Below are positions 36,301 through 48,780 of a DNA stretch of 64,000 bases, in pieces. Position numbers and translations under genes: made by a program. The notes beneath the pieces were generated by a model. The model was given only the letters and a program-made list of their open reading frames with translations. It searched no databases and was not told the DNA's origin. The DNA lies in assembly GCA_935421135.1 (NCBI GenBank), contig OW285193.1:8736496-8800495 (forward strand), read 5' to 3'. Source of the stretch: Bugulina stolonifera (Eukaryota > Bryozoa > Gymnolaemata > Cheilostomatida > Bugulidae). Every line of letters begins with the position of its first letter. Within the stretch, counting starts at the first letter, position 1.

Positions 36301-39045
36301 TGCCAAGCTTACCAAACTTCTGCACCAGCACTCCGTATTGGTTGAAAGCCTGTAGCCTGTGATTGGCCGTGTCAGCAATGATGATCTCGCCTAAGCTGCT
36401 GACTGCCAATCCACGCGGCCAGCTAAACTCTCCATCTCCCTCACCTGACTTATTTAAAGAGTTTCCTATGTGAAACAGGAGCTTATCTGGCCTGTAAATT
36501 AAAGAGGTCTGGTACAATCTGGACAAGAGTTGTGTTTTCATACCATTCCTTTGATTTTTGCAGCATACTATAATTTTCTGTGCATTCAGTTATTGCAATG
36601 ATAAAATGATATTGTGATTGTCTACAGATACATTGTTAAGATACTACCCCTTCTCTGTTGAGATTGGGACCCAGGCCAAGAAGTAACCACAAAATATTTC
36701 ACTTACATACCTTCTCTCTTCAAACTTTAGGATAGGTTTGGTGTGTGTTTTATCTACACTCTCACACGTTGCATTTAGACCGTGTGCTAGCAGGTAAGCC
36801 TCCCATTGCTCTGAGTACTGGTATCCCTTGACTACCGGGTGTCGACAGTCATGTGCTACAGAAAATGTGAGTATTATGAGTATTGCTGGTAAAATCATGT
36901 TTCTTGCACAGCTAATGTATATTATTTTTGGTTTTCTTGCTACTACTACAACCAAGATGTACCAATAATAATTCTTCAACCAACCTCTCTTTACAAAACC
37001 GCATACTATACAAGTACATCTAGGTCTACAGTGTGTTACGCATCAATGTTATTTTTTAGTGTCAAACTGTACTTTCTAATTTCTTATAAAAAAACAAGAA
37101 TAGAAGAACATAATATTCTTTTCTGATGGCTGCAGTTGCAACACAATTCGTATTGTAATTTGTATAGTTACACACATGTACATTTACAGGTGCATAAATG
37201 TAATACATAAAGTCAACTACAAATTAATGTACCTAGAGGCATTGCTATTAATATAGTTATGACTCTACCAAATGATCAACTATTAATTTTGTGGTGCATT
37301 TCCTGATTATTTTATTTGCAAAAGGCTCGTTATCACAAATTAGTGATGTCATCAATTCATCAGTGATTTTAAATGATCTCAAAAGTTTTACTAATGGAGT
37401 AAAAACAGTTATCTAAACAGAGCTGTAGCCATAACTAATATTTTTAAGTCCTTTTTAAAAAAGATATAACTGTATTCAGCCTGCAATTCTCATTATACAA
37501 GTCATGTAAAATTGAACCAGAAAGGACAGGATTGAATTCAAGATTTTTGTCAAATCTTTAATCTCAACACAAAATATTTAGTGGAAAATAATCCATCAAG
37601 ATACAGACATAGGCATGCATAAGTAGAAGTTGTCCTCTCTCAATCTGCTTTTACTTTTTTGAGACACATAGCAAGGTAGCTTCTTCCTAGCTTACCAATG
37701 ACCATTGATTGTGATCACCATCAATGATCAATGGCCTGAGTTTACAACCAATAGAATCAGAAGTTGTAGTACTAGATAACTAAGGCTAAGTATCAGTGTC
37801 TTAATACAGTCAAATTTCCGTATTTTCCGTTAAAATCTGTAAGTTTTATATAACAAACAAAGATTCAGATATACTATTGTACTACATGTACATACCTAAA
37901 CCATTTCTTGTTGAGCAAGCATTTGATACATTAGGATTTGTCTCCCTATATAGGTCCCTTAGAGTGAAGGCTGCTTTCGAAGGTTCAGTGTACACATATC
38001 CATGTGGGTAGATCTTATATCTGTAAGATATAGATGTTCATTCATCTGACTTGCAGAAGAACTATTAGTTACTCCTGTGACGCTAATAATTTATAACTTC
38101 AAGCTACAGTAGTGTAATACCAAATCCTCTAAAACTAAAGATATTCCAAAGGACTGGAAGCCAGGCTACCTTTGACCTAACCCTTTGCTGAATAGGAACA
38201 TCATTGTAGCAATGTAGCATACACTATAACTAGCTACGCTCTAAGGCTATACCCTAGGACTATCTAGTGAATATTGTACATGCACACTATTACTGAATGA
38301 GAGTCAATAAGCACTAGAGTATCCATACCAAGCCATGGGGGGCATAACTCCTAATGGTAACAATACAAATTATGACTGTGTGTGTTTAGTAAACTGTGGG
38401 TACAGTTATCATTTACATTGTTATCATTGGGAGTCTAAGTAGAGAAAATAGAGAATATTTTCATCAATTTTTGTACTAAAGCAATTCCTGTAATTTGAGA
38501 AACTTGGTCACTGGTGAAACCCCATACATATATGTACATATGGTCTCCAGATGGAAGATAGCACATGACCCAGGTATCTAACTGTGTGCTTTATTTACCT
38601 AAGAGTATACTACTGCAGAATGAGTAGCCTACTAAGTCACTTATATAATATTATACTCTACCTTACTTGCTTCTGAAACCGAATAAAATAAATGAATAGA
38701 ATAAATCGGCACAGTCATTATTCTCGCATTAAATTGCATTGCATTGTTTTGCATTGGCAGCATCTTAATGGTAATCACTATTACTTTGACATGAGAGACT
38801 ATATGCATAACATACTACTGTAAAGTCTGTTAGAGCAGCTATGTCTCAAATTCCCTTTAATTTGTTTGCCTGAATAGTGAACATAGAGATTGAGCAGTTA
38901 CCTACATGTACATGTACTGCTATTAGACATTTAGCTATATTTCAACAATATATGATATAGGTAATTATATATACATTGCATGTACATTGTATATATATAG
39001 TGTCACATGTATTTTAAATACTTACTTGGTATTAAAATCTGTCAT
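33332..39045 (-). CDS. NHL-repeat beta-propeller protein, complete
   Basis: Seven exons (39026-39045, 37896-38020, 36711-36855, 36271-36491, 35489-35727, 34716-34931, 33332-33607) join in phase to 413 residues. An in-frame TAG lies five codons before the ATG at 39045. Residues 1-97 are an N-terminal region I do not recognise (Cys pairs; WEAYLLAHGL). From about residue 98 come six or so NHL blades with typical signatures: GEFSWPRGLAV...IIIADTANHRLQAF, VVVADRLNKRIQTF, ...IIVCDPTDRLIKTF and ICICDSLNHTVSVF. The last blade ends with a basic, Ser-rich tail. NHL propellers bind RNA or proteins, as in TRIM2/3/71, but no RING, B-box or filamin domain is present. No signal peptide or membrane segment is present once the true first exons are used, so a cytoplasmic scaffold is likely. 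An upstream acceptor near 39093 suggests a noncoding 5' exon. Confidence 0.9.
36051..36192. mobile_element. hAT-like MITE copy 1
   Basis: 142 bp with ends caggcttaccaagt and acttggcaagcctg as inverted termini, inside an NHL-gene intron. Flanks acactctt and acaccatt agree at 6 of 8 positions, as expected for a decayed 8-bp duplication. Confidence 0.75.
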
Positions 39046-39484
39046 GTCTGTCCTCTACACCCTCATAACTGTATCGCCAGTTGGGTTAGCACTGCAGTAA
39101 GAACTTGGAACATAGTATAACAGTTAGAGCTCATGTAATGTAATACTAGTAGTATTGAAGGCAGTGTTCAATTGATTAAAGACCAATCACAATAGATCTA
39201 CTTGTGATGTATGTTATTATACAGAACTCCATTGTATACATATTGATAAGTCAATTAAAACCTACATAATATATAATATAGATTATTGTGATTGCTATTT
39301 GTTCAATGTACACACTGTGGTCTAACTGTGTTGGTGTAACCATGGTCACCAAGATGCACACCAGTGATTGGTTGCTGCTACTGCAGCTTGAAAGACACCC
39401 GTTGTAAAATGGTTGTAGTTTTACATCACTGACAAGCAGGCTACATGCTGCCAGAGCTCTCAATGGCTCTGGAGAGTGCCACTC

Positions 39485-39624
39485 CAGGTTTACCAAGTCT
39501 CCCTGATTTCGCAGGAGACTCCCTGATTTTCAACTCAATTTTTGGGACCCCACCCAAAATGGACACTCCCCACCCAAATCGTGAATCGATCCCTGATTTT
39601 CATCAGTCAAACTTGGCAAGCCTG
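39485..39624. mobile_element. hAT-like MITE copy 2 with perfect 8-bp TSD
   Basis: 140 bp, same family as 36051-36192. Both flanks read tgccactc (39477-39484 and 39625-39632). An 8-bp duplication with short inverted termini starting CAGG points to mobilisation by a hAT transposase. Confidence 0.85.
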
Positions 39625-40295
39625 TGCCACTCACTCTCTATGATTCGGTCTGTTCACTCTCCATATAAATATCTCATAATTTGTGACACTCCATATATAA
39701 TACTACTTGGTACACTTGGAGGCCTTCATAATATATGATAATAATAATAATAATAATAATAATAATATAATAATCGTATGTTATATAGTTACTATTGACT
39801 TTCCAGTATTTGTAAGAGAGAAGACAACTCAGGCGTTTGTAATGGGTTGTCAGCAGTTGTCCAAGGCCCTCAGGACGTTGTCTGATTCGCTATAAAAGAG
39901 ATAGGAAATTGTTATACTGTGCAGTTGCTCTTCTACTTTCCTGCAGTACATATTAATACTTACACATTACAAGGGGTAACTTTCCTGAAATAGTTGAGGC
40001 GGCCGAAGCTGGACTGGCCAGCGGTAGTGGCGCAGGGAGGGTGCGTTGAAGCGCCCTCCGCACAAAAAAACAGCCATATTGATACATTTGACCTGTATAT
40101 TTGAGCAATACATGTTGGTACGAAAGTACTAAACATTGTATAGTAAGCTGCAAATTAGTACACCGCAAAAAAGTGCTTCTCTGTTTGGCTTGTTCATGAC
40201 GTACTATCAGTGGTCAAAGTTGGGGGATCGTGGGGGTCTCAACTCTGAAGCATCATAGAACTCTGCACCATGCAACATAAATAGAAATTGAAAAC

Positions 40296-40760
40296 GTGCA
40301 GAAGAATTTGCAAAAAACTTTGGCCAGTTCAGAAATTTACACAAAGATAGTGGAAGGGAAGATCAGGCATTCAGGCCAAAAACTGTCCGTCTCTCGCCTC
40401 CAAACGCGGTCTGGATTAGGAAAAGAGTTGTGCTACCTTGTGTACAAATCCGCTCTTGCTATTGGTGTTCCACCGGCCAATAAGAACACATTACTAACAG
40501 CGGTATCGAATAGACTGTCTCCTGATACAAACTATATATTATTATTAGAGAGAGCTCAACAGTTAAGCCGTGGTTCCGCGACACTAGTCTATAAACCTCC
40601 TAAAAGCTCAACACATTTAAGGCGGGAAGTGGATCACGAAACGCCGAGACCGCCAAATTGGGCGTATTTGGTGGGACAGGGTATTATTGTAATGTTTTCG
40701 TGTGAGTTACATACAAGTGCCGATAAGACACGAGTATGGGAAGGGCTTGGAGCTTGGTAG
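40296..40760 (+). other. Open frame of 154 codons, unknown, probably repeat-derived
   Basis: The frame is open from 40296 to 40760 in locally GC-richer sequence and reads as plausible protein (for example LCYLVYKSALAIGVPP), with no domain I recognise. It lies beside LTR-like debris, so a fragment of a mobile-element protein is likelier than a host gene. No splice sites or neighbouring exons support it. Confidence 0.2.
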
Positions 40761-42470
40761 AAGACGACCAAGTGACCTTCCACACATTACATAAAGAGTG
40801 AACAGTTAGTTTGTGCTCTTGTTATTATGTATCTTGACGTAGGCCGATGCTGAGACTCATTTAGGAGTCCAGGGTCGACGTAGGTCTATAGAGTTTATAC
40901 TCCAAAGGAGTGTAGAAAGAAGTTCTGATAATCTAGGAACTTAGGCCCGACGCTAGATTCATATAGAATCCGGGATCGACCTAAGCCGTAGAAGTGGTGT
41001 AGAAAGAGAATGCTTAAACGAGGATGGGGATGAGCTCGAGCCGTATGGATCTATGGATCCGCCGGTGGAGCTAACCGCCTACAAGAGTAAGCCTCTAGGT
41101 TTGAGTTAGGAGATGTTGCTTTATTCAAGCGCAATCAACAACTGATTTGATACAGAAAATGTGCTGGCTGTTATACTAATAGCACTTCCGAAAAAATGTC
41201 ATAATTTTGTCCAAAATTATATTTTCTTTGATTAGTCTTGGAGTTATGTTTCCTTGATCTGTGAGGATGAAAAAACAATAGGGTAGGTAAGTTACAGCTT
41301 GTTTCAAGGCTTTTTTTCTTAGCTTACAGGTACATGTACTTAGCTAGCCCACAACTAGACCACCACAGTGGTCATTCCTCTTCCACACCTTCAAGAAGAA
41401 GGATGTCATCATCTTCAAAAATTTACCCACCACCACCCCTTTTTTATATTTCTCACCACCTTCACCTCCAGGATGCTCCCTTTTGTTTAACTATTAATAG
41501 GGTGAACAAAGTAGTTTGTGTTTTTAAAGCGGCAATTTCATTATAACTTGTAATATCTATGAGAGCAAAACTGCATTAGCCAGTTATTACTACATTGTTT
41601 GTTCCGAAGTTGGCTAAAAATGTTTACTAGATTTTACTTATACCACACAACGAAAAGTGCCTTGATACTTTCTATAAGATATTAGTATTGCATATGTAAC
41701 TCTATTTTTGTACTACTCGTATTGATAGGGTGGCAATAAGTCTGATATTAGCGCATGCCAATTTGCTTCAAAAAGCCAACCTATGGCAAAAAGCAAAATA
41801 AGTATGAATGAAAAATAGAAATTAATACAGTTACTGCTGTCTGTTACTATGCACTATGTTTTAGAAACATTGGTCTGACGATTGAAGCGGTGGACAGGTT
41901 TCCCCAAACAAAGTTTCTCCAGCACTGTTAAAAGATGGTGCATCAAAGAAGTTTGAAAACGATTGTTGGTTGCTGCAGATGGGTGCTTCCTTGGGCAAAC
42001 ACGCGTAGGAGGAAAATGCGTTCTAGGCGCCATCACAAAGAAAAGAGAATCGCGTCCTAGGCGCCATCACAAAGAAAAGAGAATCGCGTCCTAGGCGCCA
42101 TCACAAAAAAGATAATGGCGTCCTAGTCGCCCATCACGTACAAAAATATGCTTGATTTATGACTGTTGTGAAATAGTCATAGATATAATGACTGTTGTAA
42201 AATAGTCATAGATATAAATGGCCTGGCATTGCCAGCCATTCACGCCAAGACGCTGAAAAAAGAAAAGGTACGATAAGGTATCGGGCTAGTACGATAAGGT
42301 ATCGGGCCGGAACTGATGCAACAACATGGATGGTTCCGCCCGACGTCGGCCACCAAAAAGGGTCGGCCTTGCACAAAAAGTGCTTACAATAGTCCGAAAC
42401 ATATAATATATAAAAATGGGCCTATTCTGAGATATCGGCCTCCAAAAGTGTAGAGCACAAGACTTAGTAT
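40760..42470 (-). mobile_element. Degraded LTR-like sequence
   Basis: A stretch at 42330-42400 (gtcggcc...aaaaagggtcgg...gcttacaatagtcc) resembles 59005-59065. A minus-strand AATAAA lies at 41120-41125 in GC-richer sequence with internal short repeats. The limits are uncertain and the middle (about 41150-42000) looks unrelated. I infer remnants of an LTR element, broken by other insertions. Confidence 0.35.
42010..42137. repeat. 34-bp tandem repeat, 3-4 copies
   Basis: Units of aaagaaaagagaatcgcgtc followed by ctaggcgccatcac; the inner two are identical and the outer ones degenerate. It is locally GC-rich with a ggcgcc palindrome in each unit. Confidence 0.9.
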
Positions 42471-42600
42471 TTTACAATCAGATAAGGAAAGATACTGCGT
42501 AGATAATATGGGAAAAACCAAGTATAATAACAATAATCTGATTGGTGGATAGCACAATAGAGCACACTATAAGTCGTTGATTATAAGAGTGTAAAGCTTA

Positions 42601-42720
42601 GGCCACACTACAGCGAATTTTCTTGCGAATAGCGAATTTTGGCCAAAGGCGAATTCGCAAATTAGAATCGAGCGTGCCACACTGCAAAAGCTATGAGCGA
42701 TTTCGCATTGTGGACAATTT
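42601..42720 (+). mobile_element. Left arm of a TA-flanked inverted pair
   Basis: Begins ggccacactacagcgaattt directly after TA. Its reverse complement, imperfect over about 110 bp and rich in gcgaattcgc motifs, ends at 48003, directly before TA. Confidence 0.7.
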
Positions 42721-42895
42721 GATTTCACCCAATGAGGGATAAAAAACTATTATCCTCGGTCACGTTTCTCATTCACTGCCGAACTAGAACTCCGAAAAAT
42801 GTAAACACAGGGTAGATAAGGTATCAAATTTAAGGAATTGTGAATAATTTGGAGTTGCTCTACCATTGTTATCTGTTGGCTGTGAAAAACGAGCT

Positions 42896-42966
42896 TCTGC
42901 TTGAGATTGAACCCGAGTCTACTGCACTCACGCCTTGCTGCTATCTAACTGAGCTACTGCAGACCA
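42896..42966 (-). repeat. tRNA-derived SINE head
   Basis: The minus strand carries an A box (tagctcagttagatagc) and a B box (cgggttcaatctc) at tRNA-like spacing, but the stems are degenerate. It lies just inside the left arm of the TA-flanked inverted pair. Confidence 0.55.
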
Positions 42967-44145
42967 TTACCCGTAATGATAATAATTATGATGCTATTAA
43001 CATACAAGCAGAACCAATATAATACACATGAGTTAGCATGACACATTGTAGGCTTGCTCATGGTATTTTGTCCACAGGTTATAAACTCTCAGTTTGAGGT
43101 GTGCTAGGTATTTTTGTATGTACATGTACATGTACATGTATTTCATTATGCTAATTGTATACATTATATTTGGCGATACTGTATTGGGGGGTTTGATAGT
43201 GGACAGATACATGTAAATGTATCTGTACAAGTGCATGGATGTTGGTTGTGGGTATAGTTTCAGTTCTTAGGGTCTAATAACGCACAAAACCACTACATAA
43301 TACAGCAATAAGGTTAAAACATTCACCTTGCCTCTCAGCCTATTATGCAAACACATGCAAAAGTATTTATGAATATTTATAACAAACTATTTTGTATAGA
43401 TTCTATGAGCAAGATTGTCCGAACCACCATAATTTGTACTTGAGTGCTGTGTATAATCTCAGGATCATTTGAATGAGCTGTCGCCTAGTGTGACAGATCC
43501 ACCTACATGTACAGTGCGATATACATTATTCACCTAGAAGTACATGGCATCAATTTAGGGGTATTTTGCAGTAGTGAAATATTCAGTGCTGAAAATCTAC
43601 TATTGTAGCAATGGAACATAGAGTGCACATTAATTGTATGTCATAAACAAGCTTCACCCAAGTTTCACAAGATTTTCCTGAAATGTCCGTTAACTATAAT
43701 ATATATACATGTACTGCAATCTGTTGACTAGATATTACAATTTTCTTTCAAAACAATGTGCCTCACTGTTATGTTATCTTTACGTGTAAATCTAGCAGTG
43801 GCTTGAAGTCCATGTTTTGCAGTGGTTGCAATTTGGGGTAAAACAGATGCAAACAATGAAACTTCTTTACCTGCTAGAATTGTAACACGGAATGAGCTAA
43901 GGCTAACTTGTTATTATTCTATTGCTGAGCATCTACTAGTTAGGATGGCAGACAATAGCAGCTGCTACAATGACCATCCTATACTTATTGCAGTCTAATA
44001 CACATAGGGGGTCAAAGGGCACATAGAGGAATGCAGAATTTGATGAGTGTGGTTAGCAGTAATAATTATTCCAGTTTCTAAAAAACTGACTCACTGCCTG
44101 CTGGCTATATAATACAAACCCACTGGATTAAATAGAGTCCTTACA

Positions 44146-44276
44146 CTTACACCACACTTGTACTACACTTGCACTACACTTACACTACACTTACACTACA
44201 CTACACTAATAACACTACCCTACACTGCACCGCGCTGCGCCGCACTGCACTGCACCGCACTGCGCTACACATCACT
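44146..44276. repeat. actacactt-type simple repeat
   Basis: Units such as cactacacttacactacac grade into cgcactgcaccgc. The region from 43030 to 45520 otherwise holds only AT-rich sequence with no exon I can support. Confidence 0.8.
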
Positions 44277-45527
44277 ATAACACATCTGTGAACGTACTTG
44301 GACATGTAATGAGCAGTTATGCCAGCATTATGTACAATAGGCCTACCAATATTGTAGATGTACCATATAATATGCCTACATGGAGTTTGATGTTAATTAT
44401 TTACATGTTTTCAGGTAGTTTATAACTTGGTGTTTAATAATATTCAGAATCATCTTGAATATGTAATAAAGTAATATAATATAGAAAGGTTAGACATAAT
44501 TTTATTTCTCATATTTTAATACTGATCCTCGCATTGTCATCAGAGGAAAAAACATTGAATATAATTCAGACCTGCAATTTCAACCAGATTCTGCTATGGT
44601 GCATATAGTGAAATTGAATATATACAAGTATGTACAAATGAATTTTGCATGCATATACTGTGCCTGTACATTCCACACTAGTAATCATTAATCCAATAAC
44701 GTTTTGCAGTACATGCAAGACGTGTTGACATCAAGTCTCTGTCTCTCTCTCTCTTGACCAGGTACAAACAGTATCCACTACGTAGGTATTTTACTGTAGA
44801 ATTGGATCAGTTGCATATATGTGCAATGTACAGCTAGGTATGGCTATTACAGTCAGTAATGCGGCCAATTATGATCTCCATCTAGGACTGTGTAGCTGAT
44901 GGTGTTCAATTTAATTTTTTCACTCAGTATTAGAATGAGTCTGTAAAAAAGAAACATGGCAATACTGTAGCACAAGGTAAACACGTTGCACTAGAAAAGA
45001 AGCATGCATTTCCAATGAATATAAAAAATAAAGTGATAAGTTATAAGTTGGGAGGCTCACTAACATATACATGCAACATTTGGTCTTGTAGATAAATTTG
45101 CCACTAGACTCGGCATACTAGCCTACATTTAAAACCTAAAAAGACGAATTCTATTGAGGTAAACAAGCTTTTGAAGTAATTGAAGCAAGAATGAGTTTAC
45201 AAGTTGCTTAGCCTAAACTGAGTATCTATTATACAATATGAACAAATCTCTCATGACAATTACACACTGTAGATCTGCTGTTGAACAAACGATGTGATTC
45301 CATGTGAGTTTTTGGTGTAATTAAGATGAAAAGCACATATCATACATATTATAGTTTAACTTTTGGTGGTAAAAATAAAACAAAATGCAATTACACAACT
45401 AGAATTAACCATGCAAAATTCTCTGCTTGGCATTTAATTAGTAGTTACAACCAACTCAAGTATAAGTACTTGTATGTCCTGCTACGTTGACATGGCTAAG
45501 TGTTGAACAATATGTGTGAAGTAAGGA

Positions 45528-45573
45528 TAATAACACTATGTGTACCAATATATTGGTACACATAGTGTTATTA
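45528..45573. repeat. Perfect 46-bp palindrome
   Basis: Two 23-nt arms meet with no spacer at 45550/45551 (centre ccaatatattgg). It would form a perfect hairpin or cruciform. Confidence 0.97.
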
Positions 45574-45639
45574 CATTTCCTTCAGAAGTAATACGTTGTC
45601 TATCATACTGTATTTATACATGTGCATCACATTATAATA

Positions 45640-45792
45640 TGTGTACGTGTATATTACAATGTAATATAAATGTATATTAAAATGTGATATAAATATATAT
45701 TACAATGTAATATAAATGTATATTACAATGTAATACAAATGTATATTACAATGTAATATAATTTAATGTATATTACAATGTAATATAGGCTA
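45640..45792. repeat. 24-bp palindromic-unit tandem repeat
   Basis: About six imperfect copies of a unit containing tattacaatgtaata, itself nearly palindromic. Confidence 0.9.
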
Positions 45793-47319
45793 CATGTAGT
45801 ACGGTACGTATATAACGCGATGGAACAAATAAATGTAAGTAACATGATGCATAATATACAATATCGTACATAAACACGTAGAAAACGACCATGCAGTTAT
45901 GTGCCGCCTATGCTACATGACTGATACATGACTTGTACATTTGTTTTGTACACGCTGGAATATGCAGTAATCGTGACAAAAGCTGAGTTAAATGACTAAT
46001 GCCATAATGAAATACTGTAGAGTTCATCATTGTAATCTGTAAGCAGTCTAAGCAAAACAAGTAACTCATCTTACCTTATTGACATCAGGCCCAGTATTAC
46101 AATTACTTCCTTCATGCAGTGTTAGCACTGCTGGATCTAGCTGTCTTTGTCTCCTGTAGGATGCAGTCAGTGATATGTAGAGCTTGGGTCAGAGGTTGAT
46201 ATTTGTGTAGCAGCTGTGTTGTTTATTAATGTAACCACAAAGAGATAAGGATGTAAACTGTGCCAAGTGTATGAATAAACCATGCGCCTGGTTTTGGCAG
46301 AAAATTTGATATTGTGCTATTATTCTGCACCTCAGTAATATTTGCTGACATTTGGGGTAATACAGTGGATTTTGCCTCTATTTGAGGCTGAAAGTTGAAA
46401 TGTGTTGCAGTATTCTGACAATGTAACTCTGCAAATGAGAAGTGATTTTATGGATAAGGTATAAGCATTGCATAGACACTCTTGATAAGATAAAAATCCA
46501 ATGTTCATGCTCCATAATATTACATGTACTCCAGCAGTAGCATGGCACTAATCTTCTAGCTATAACTAACCTATCTGGATTAGCTTAGCATGATTAATAC
46601 ATATAAACGATATATTAGGCATCATTTTGTAGAGCACAAAATTCTGCACTTGTTGATAATTATACATTGGTAACATAGCATGAAAACTGATGCTGCAAGC
46701 CACTGTAAAAGCCACAAGCAGAATGAAGGGCATTCATATAAATTCACACATAGCTGCAAATGCAATGCAGAATGTACAATGTACATTTGTATCCCACTGA
46801 CTGTTTGTCTACAATGTATACACTGTACACCAGCACTGGACATACATGTACATGTAGGCCTACTTCATAATAATATGCAGTAACACATTGGGTGCTAGGT
46901 TGGAGTACAGCTTTATGTTATTGTTGCCTTGCGTCATCTTCCATAGCCTATTATTTGTGGCATTTAGCCAACATAATAACCTACTGTGATTGGCTAGTTG
47001 CTCCAGCTAACTTTGTTGGCGCGAAGCTTCAATGGATGAATGAACTCAATGCAGTGCCCAGCCGCATAGCCTACTATGTTATATAAGGAACATTTCATTG
47101 TAGATCCAGTGCACTTCCAGCCAAATTGAGAGAAAACTATAAGTTTTATTGCAAAAACTATTTTTGTGTCTTACACAGTAATACAATGGCTAGAGATTAA
47201 AGTAAGTTGTGTAAAGATGGGACAATTTTGACCAGTGCTAGGCTGGCTGGAATGGACCCTCTATAATGTTACATTCTTCCCAAAAAATAGACAAAATGCC
47301 CAATAATTCAATAATGATG

Positions 47320-47560
47320 GTTTAAGGAAAAAATCTGAGAGAATCCTCCGGAAGATCTTTTTAAGAGCTATAAAATGGTGTCTGTAGCAACTCTCTGGCA
47401 CTTTTCAAATTTTCTAAAACGTCGGGACAAATTTTGCACTTTTTTCGTTATTTTTGGCCTTAAAACTTTTTTGATGCTTTAAGGAAAAAATCTGAAAAAA
47501 TCCTCCGGAGCGTCTTGTAAAGAGCTATCTAATGGTGTTTACATCAAGTTTCTAGCACCA
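47320..47560. repeat. Direct repeat pair of about 80-100 bp
   Basis: Segments starting near 47321 and 47478 share ttaaggaaaaaatctga, aatcctccgga and agagctat. No coding sequence is seen around them. Confidence 0.7.
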
Positions 47561-47869
47561 GCCAAACTGGTTTAATGAACGGGACAAGTTTTATATAAGC
47601 CACAATGAAAGGGCAATTTCCTAAAAGTGATACCTTATCTACACTGTGAAATAAAATTATAATTAAAATAGAATAAAATATAATAATTATTTTATTCTTA
47701 CTTTTATTCGCTTTACACAATTCTTGCAAACGAAAGTATTTATTTTATTCATCAGTTAAAATAAATATTTTAATATAATAATTTAAACTCATGATTGATT
47801 GAAAATCCGTGGCTCTGAACACGTGGCAGTAACGTGACAATTAAAAATTAGCCAATCACAAATTAGCGA

Positions 47870-48003
47870 GCTGCGAATTAGCTGATTCAACTCAGCTAAT
47901 GCGAAATCGCATGTTTTGCGCGAATTCGCACAAAATTTGCGATTTTGCGAATTCGCCACTGGCCAAAATTCACTTTTCGCTAAAAATTCGCTGCAGTGTG
48001 GCC
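47870..48003 (-). mobile_element. Right arm of the TA-flanked inverted pair
   Basis: Inverted counterpart of 42601-42720, ending ctgcagtgtggcc followed by TA. No transposase was seen in the 5.2 kb between the arms, so the pair is either a large foldback element or two separate MITE copies in opposite orientation. Confidence 0.7.
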
Positions 48004-48700
48004 TACGCATAATCATGCATGTATAATAAATGTACAAGGTAAGACAATAATGCATGAATGAAGAATGAAGAATTATATAATGAACAAGCCTATGCATATA
48101 TGAATGGATCAACAATATCAATGCATGTAAGGACAAGAATACAGTGTATGTCTTGGCAGGCTGTTTCACCACATTATCATTGAGTGTCCGATCTTTCCTT
48201 CCACTATCTTTGATTTACATACGTGTACATAAGCTGATTGAGCTGACTAAATGTCCAATGCAGGCTGAACCACTTAGGGAGTGAAAGGGAATTTACATTG
48301 AAAATGTGTGCAAAGAAGTTTTATTGTCTGCAATGCAAGTGATTGTGCAACCACAAAGTAGCAGAATTCAAAATACTCAACACTGAAAAGTTTTGGAAAA
48401 AGGTCACTACTGCGGAAGAGTATCCTCGGTTGACAAGTGTGGAAAGATAGCTACTCACTGTGTTTGCAGTAACCTACCATTGCAAATCTGCTTTCTCAAA
48501 CCAAACTTCATAGAAAGTAAATTAAGATCATAGCACCTGTATAAGCTACTAAGGAGACCATGTACACACTTAGAGCCTAACTATGAGGCCATAATGGCTA
48601 GTAAATCAGAATCTGTCAAATACACCTACAGCTACATGTACACCTACCCGTAATGCTACACCTACCCGTAATGCTACATGTACACCTACATGTATACCAA

Positions 48701-48780
48701 TGCGACTCTGTGACGGATGTGCGCCGGAAAATATTTTTGTGAGTTGGCCTGTGCCTGTAATTTAGGTGGCAAAGACACCT
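48701..48780 (-). mobile_element. Partial copy of the 50.2-kb TIR element
   Basis: The minus strand starts aggtgtctttgccacct and contains aatattttccggcgcacat then ccgtcacag, matching 50243-50322 in inverted orientation. Confidence 0.75.

Noticed and set aside
36644..36979. Signal-peptide-like start (hydrophobic ILIILTF) for the NHL protein
   Set aside because: That stretch is intron just before the acceptor at 36855; the exon joins in phase to an upstream coding exon at 37896-38020, so the hydrophobic segment is not translated.
46078..46160. Noncoding first exon of the NHL gene
   Set aside because: A consensus donor is visible on the minus strand, but it lies 7 kb away and nothing but a splice-site match supports it.
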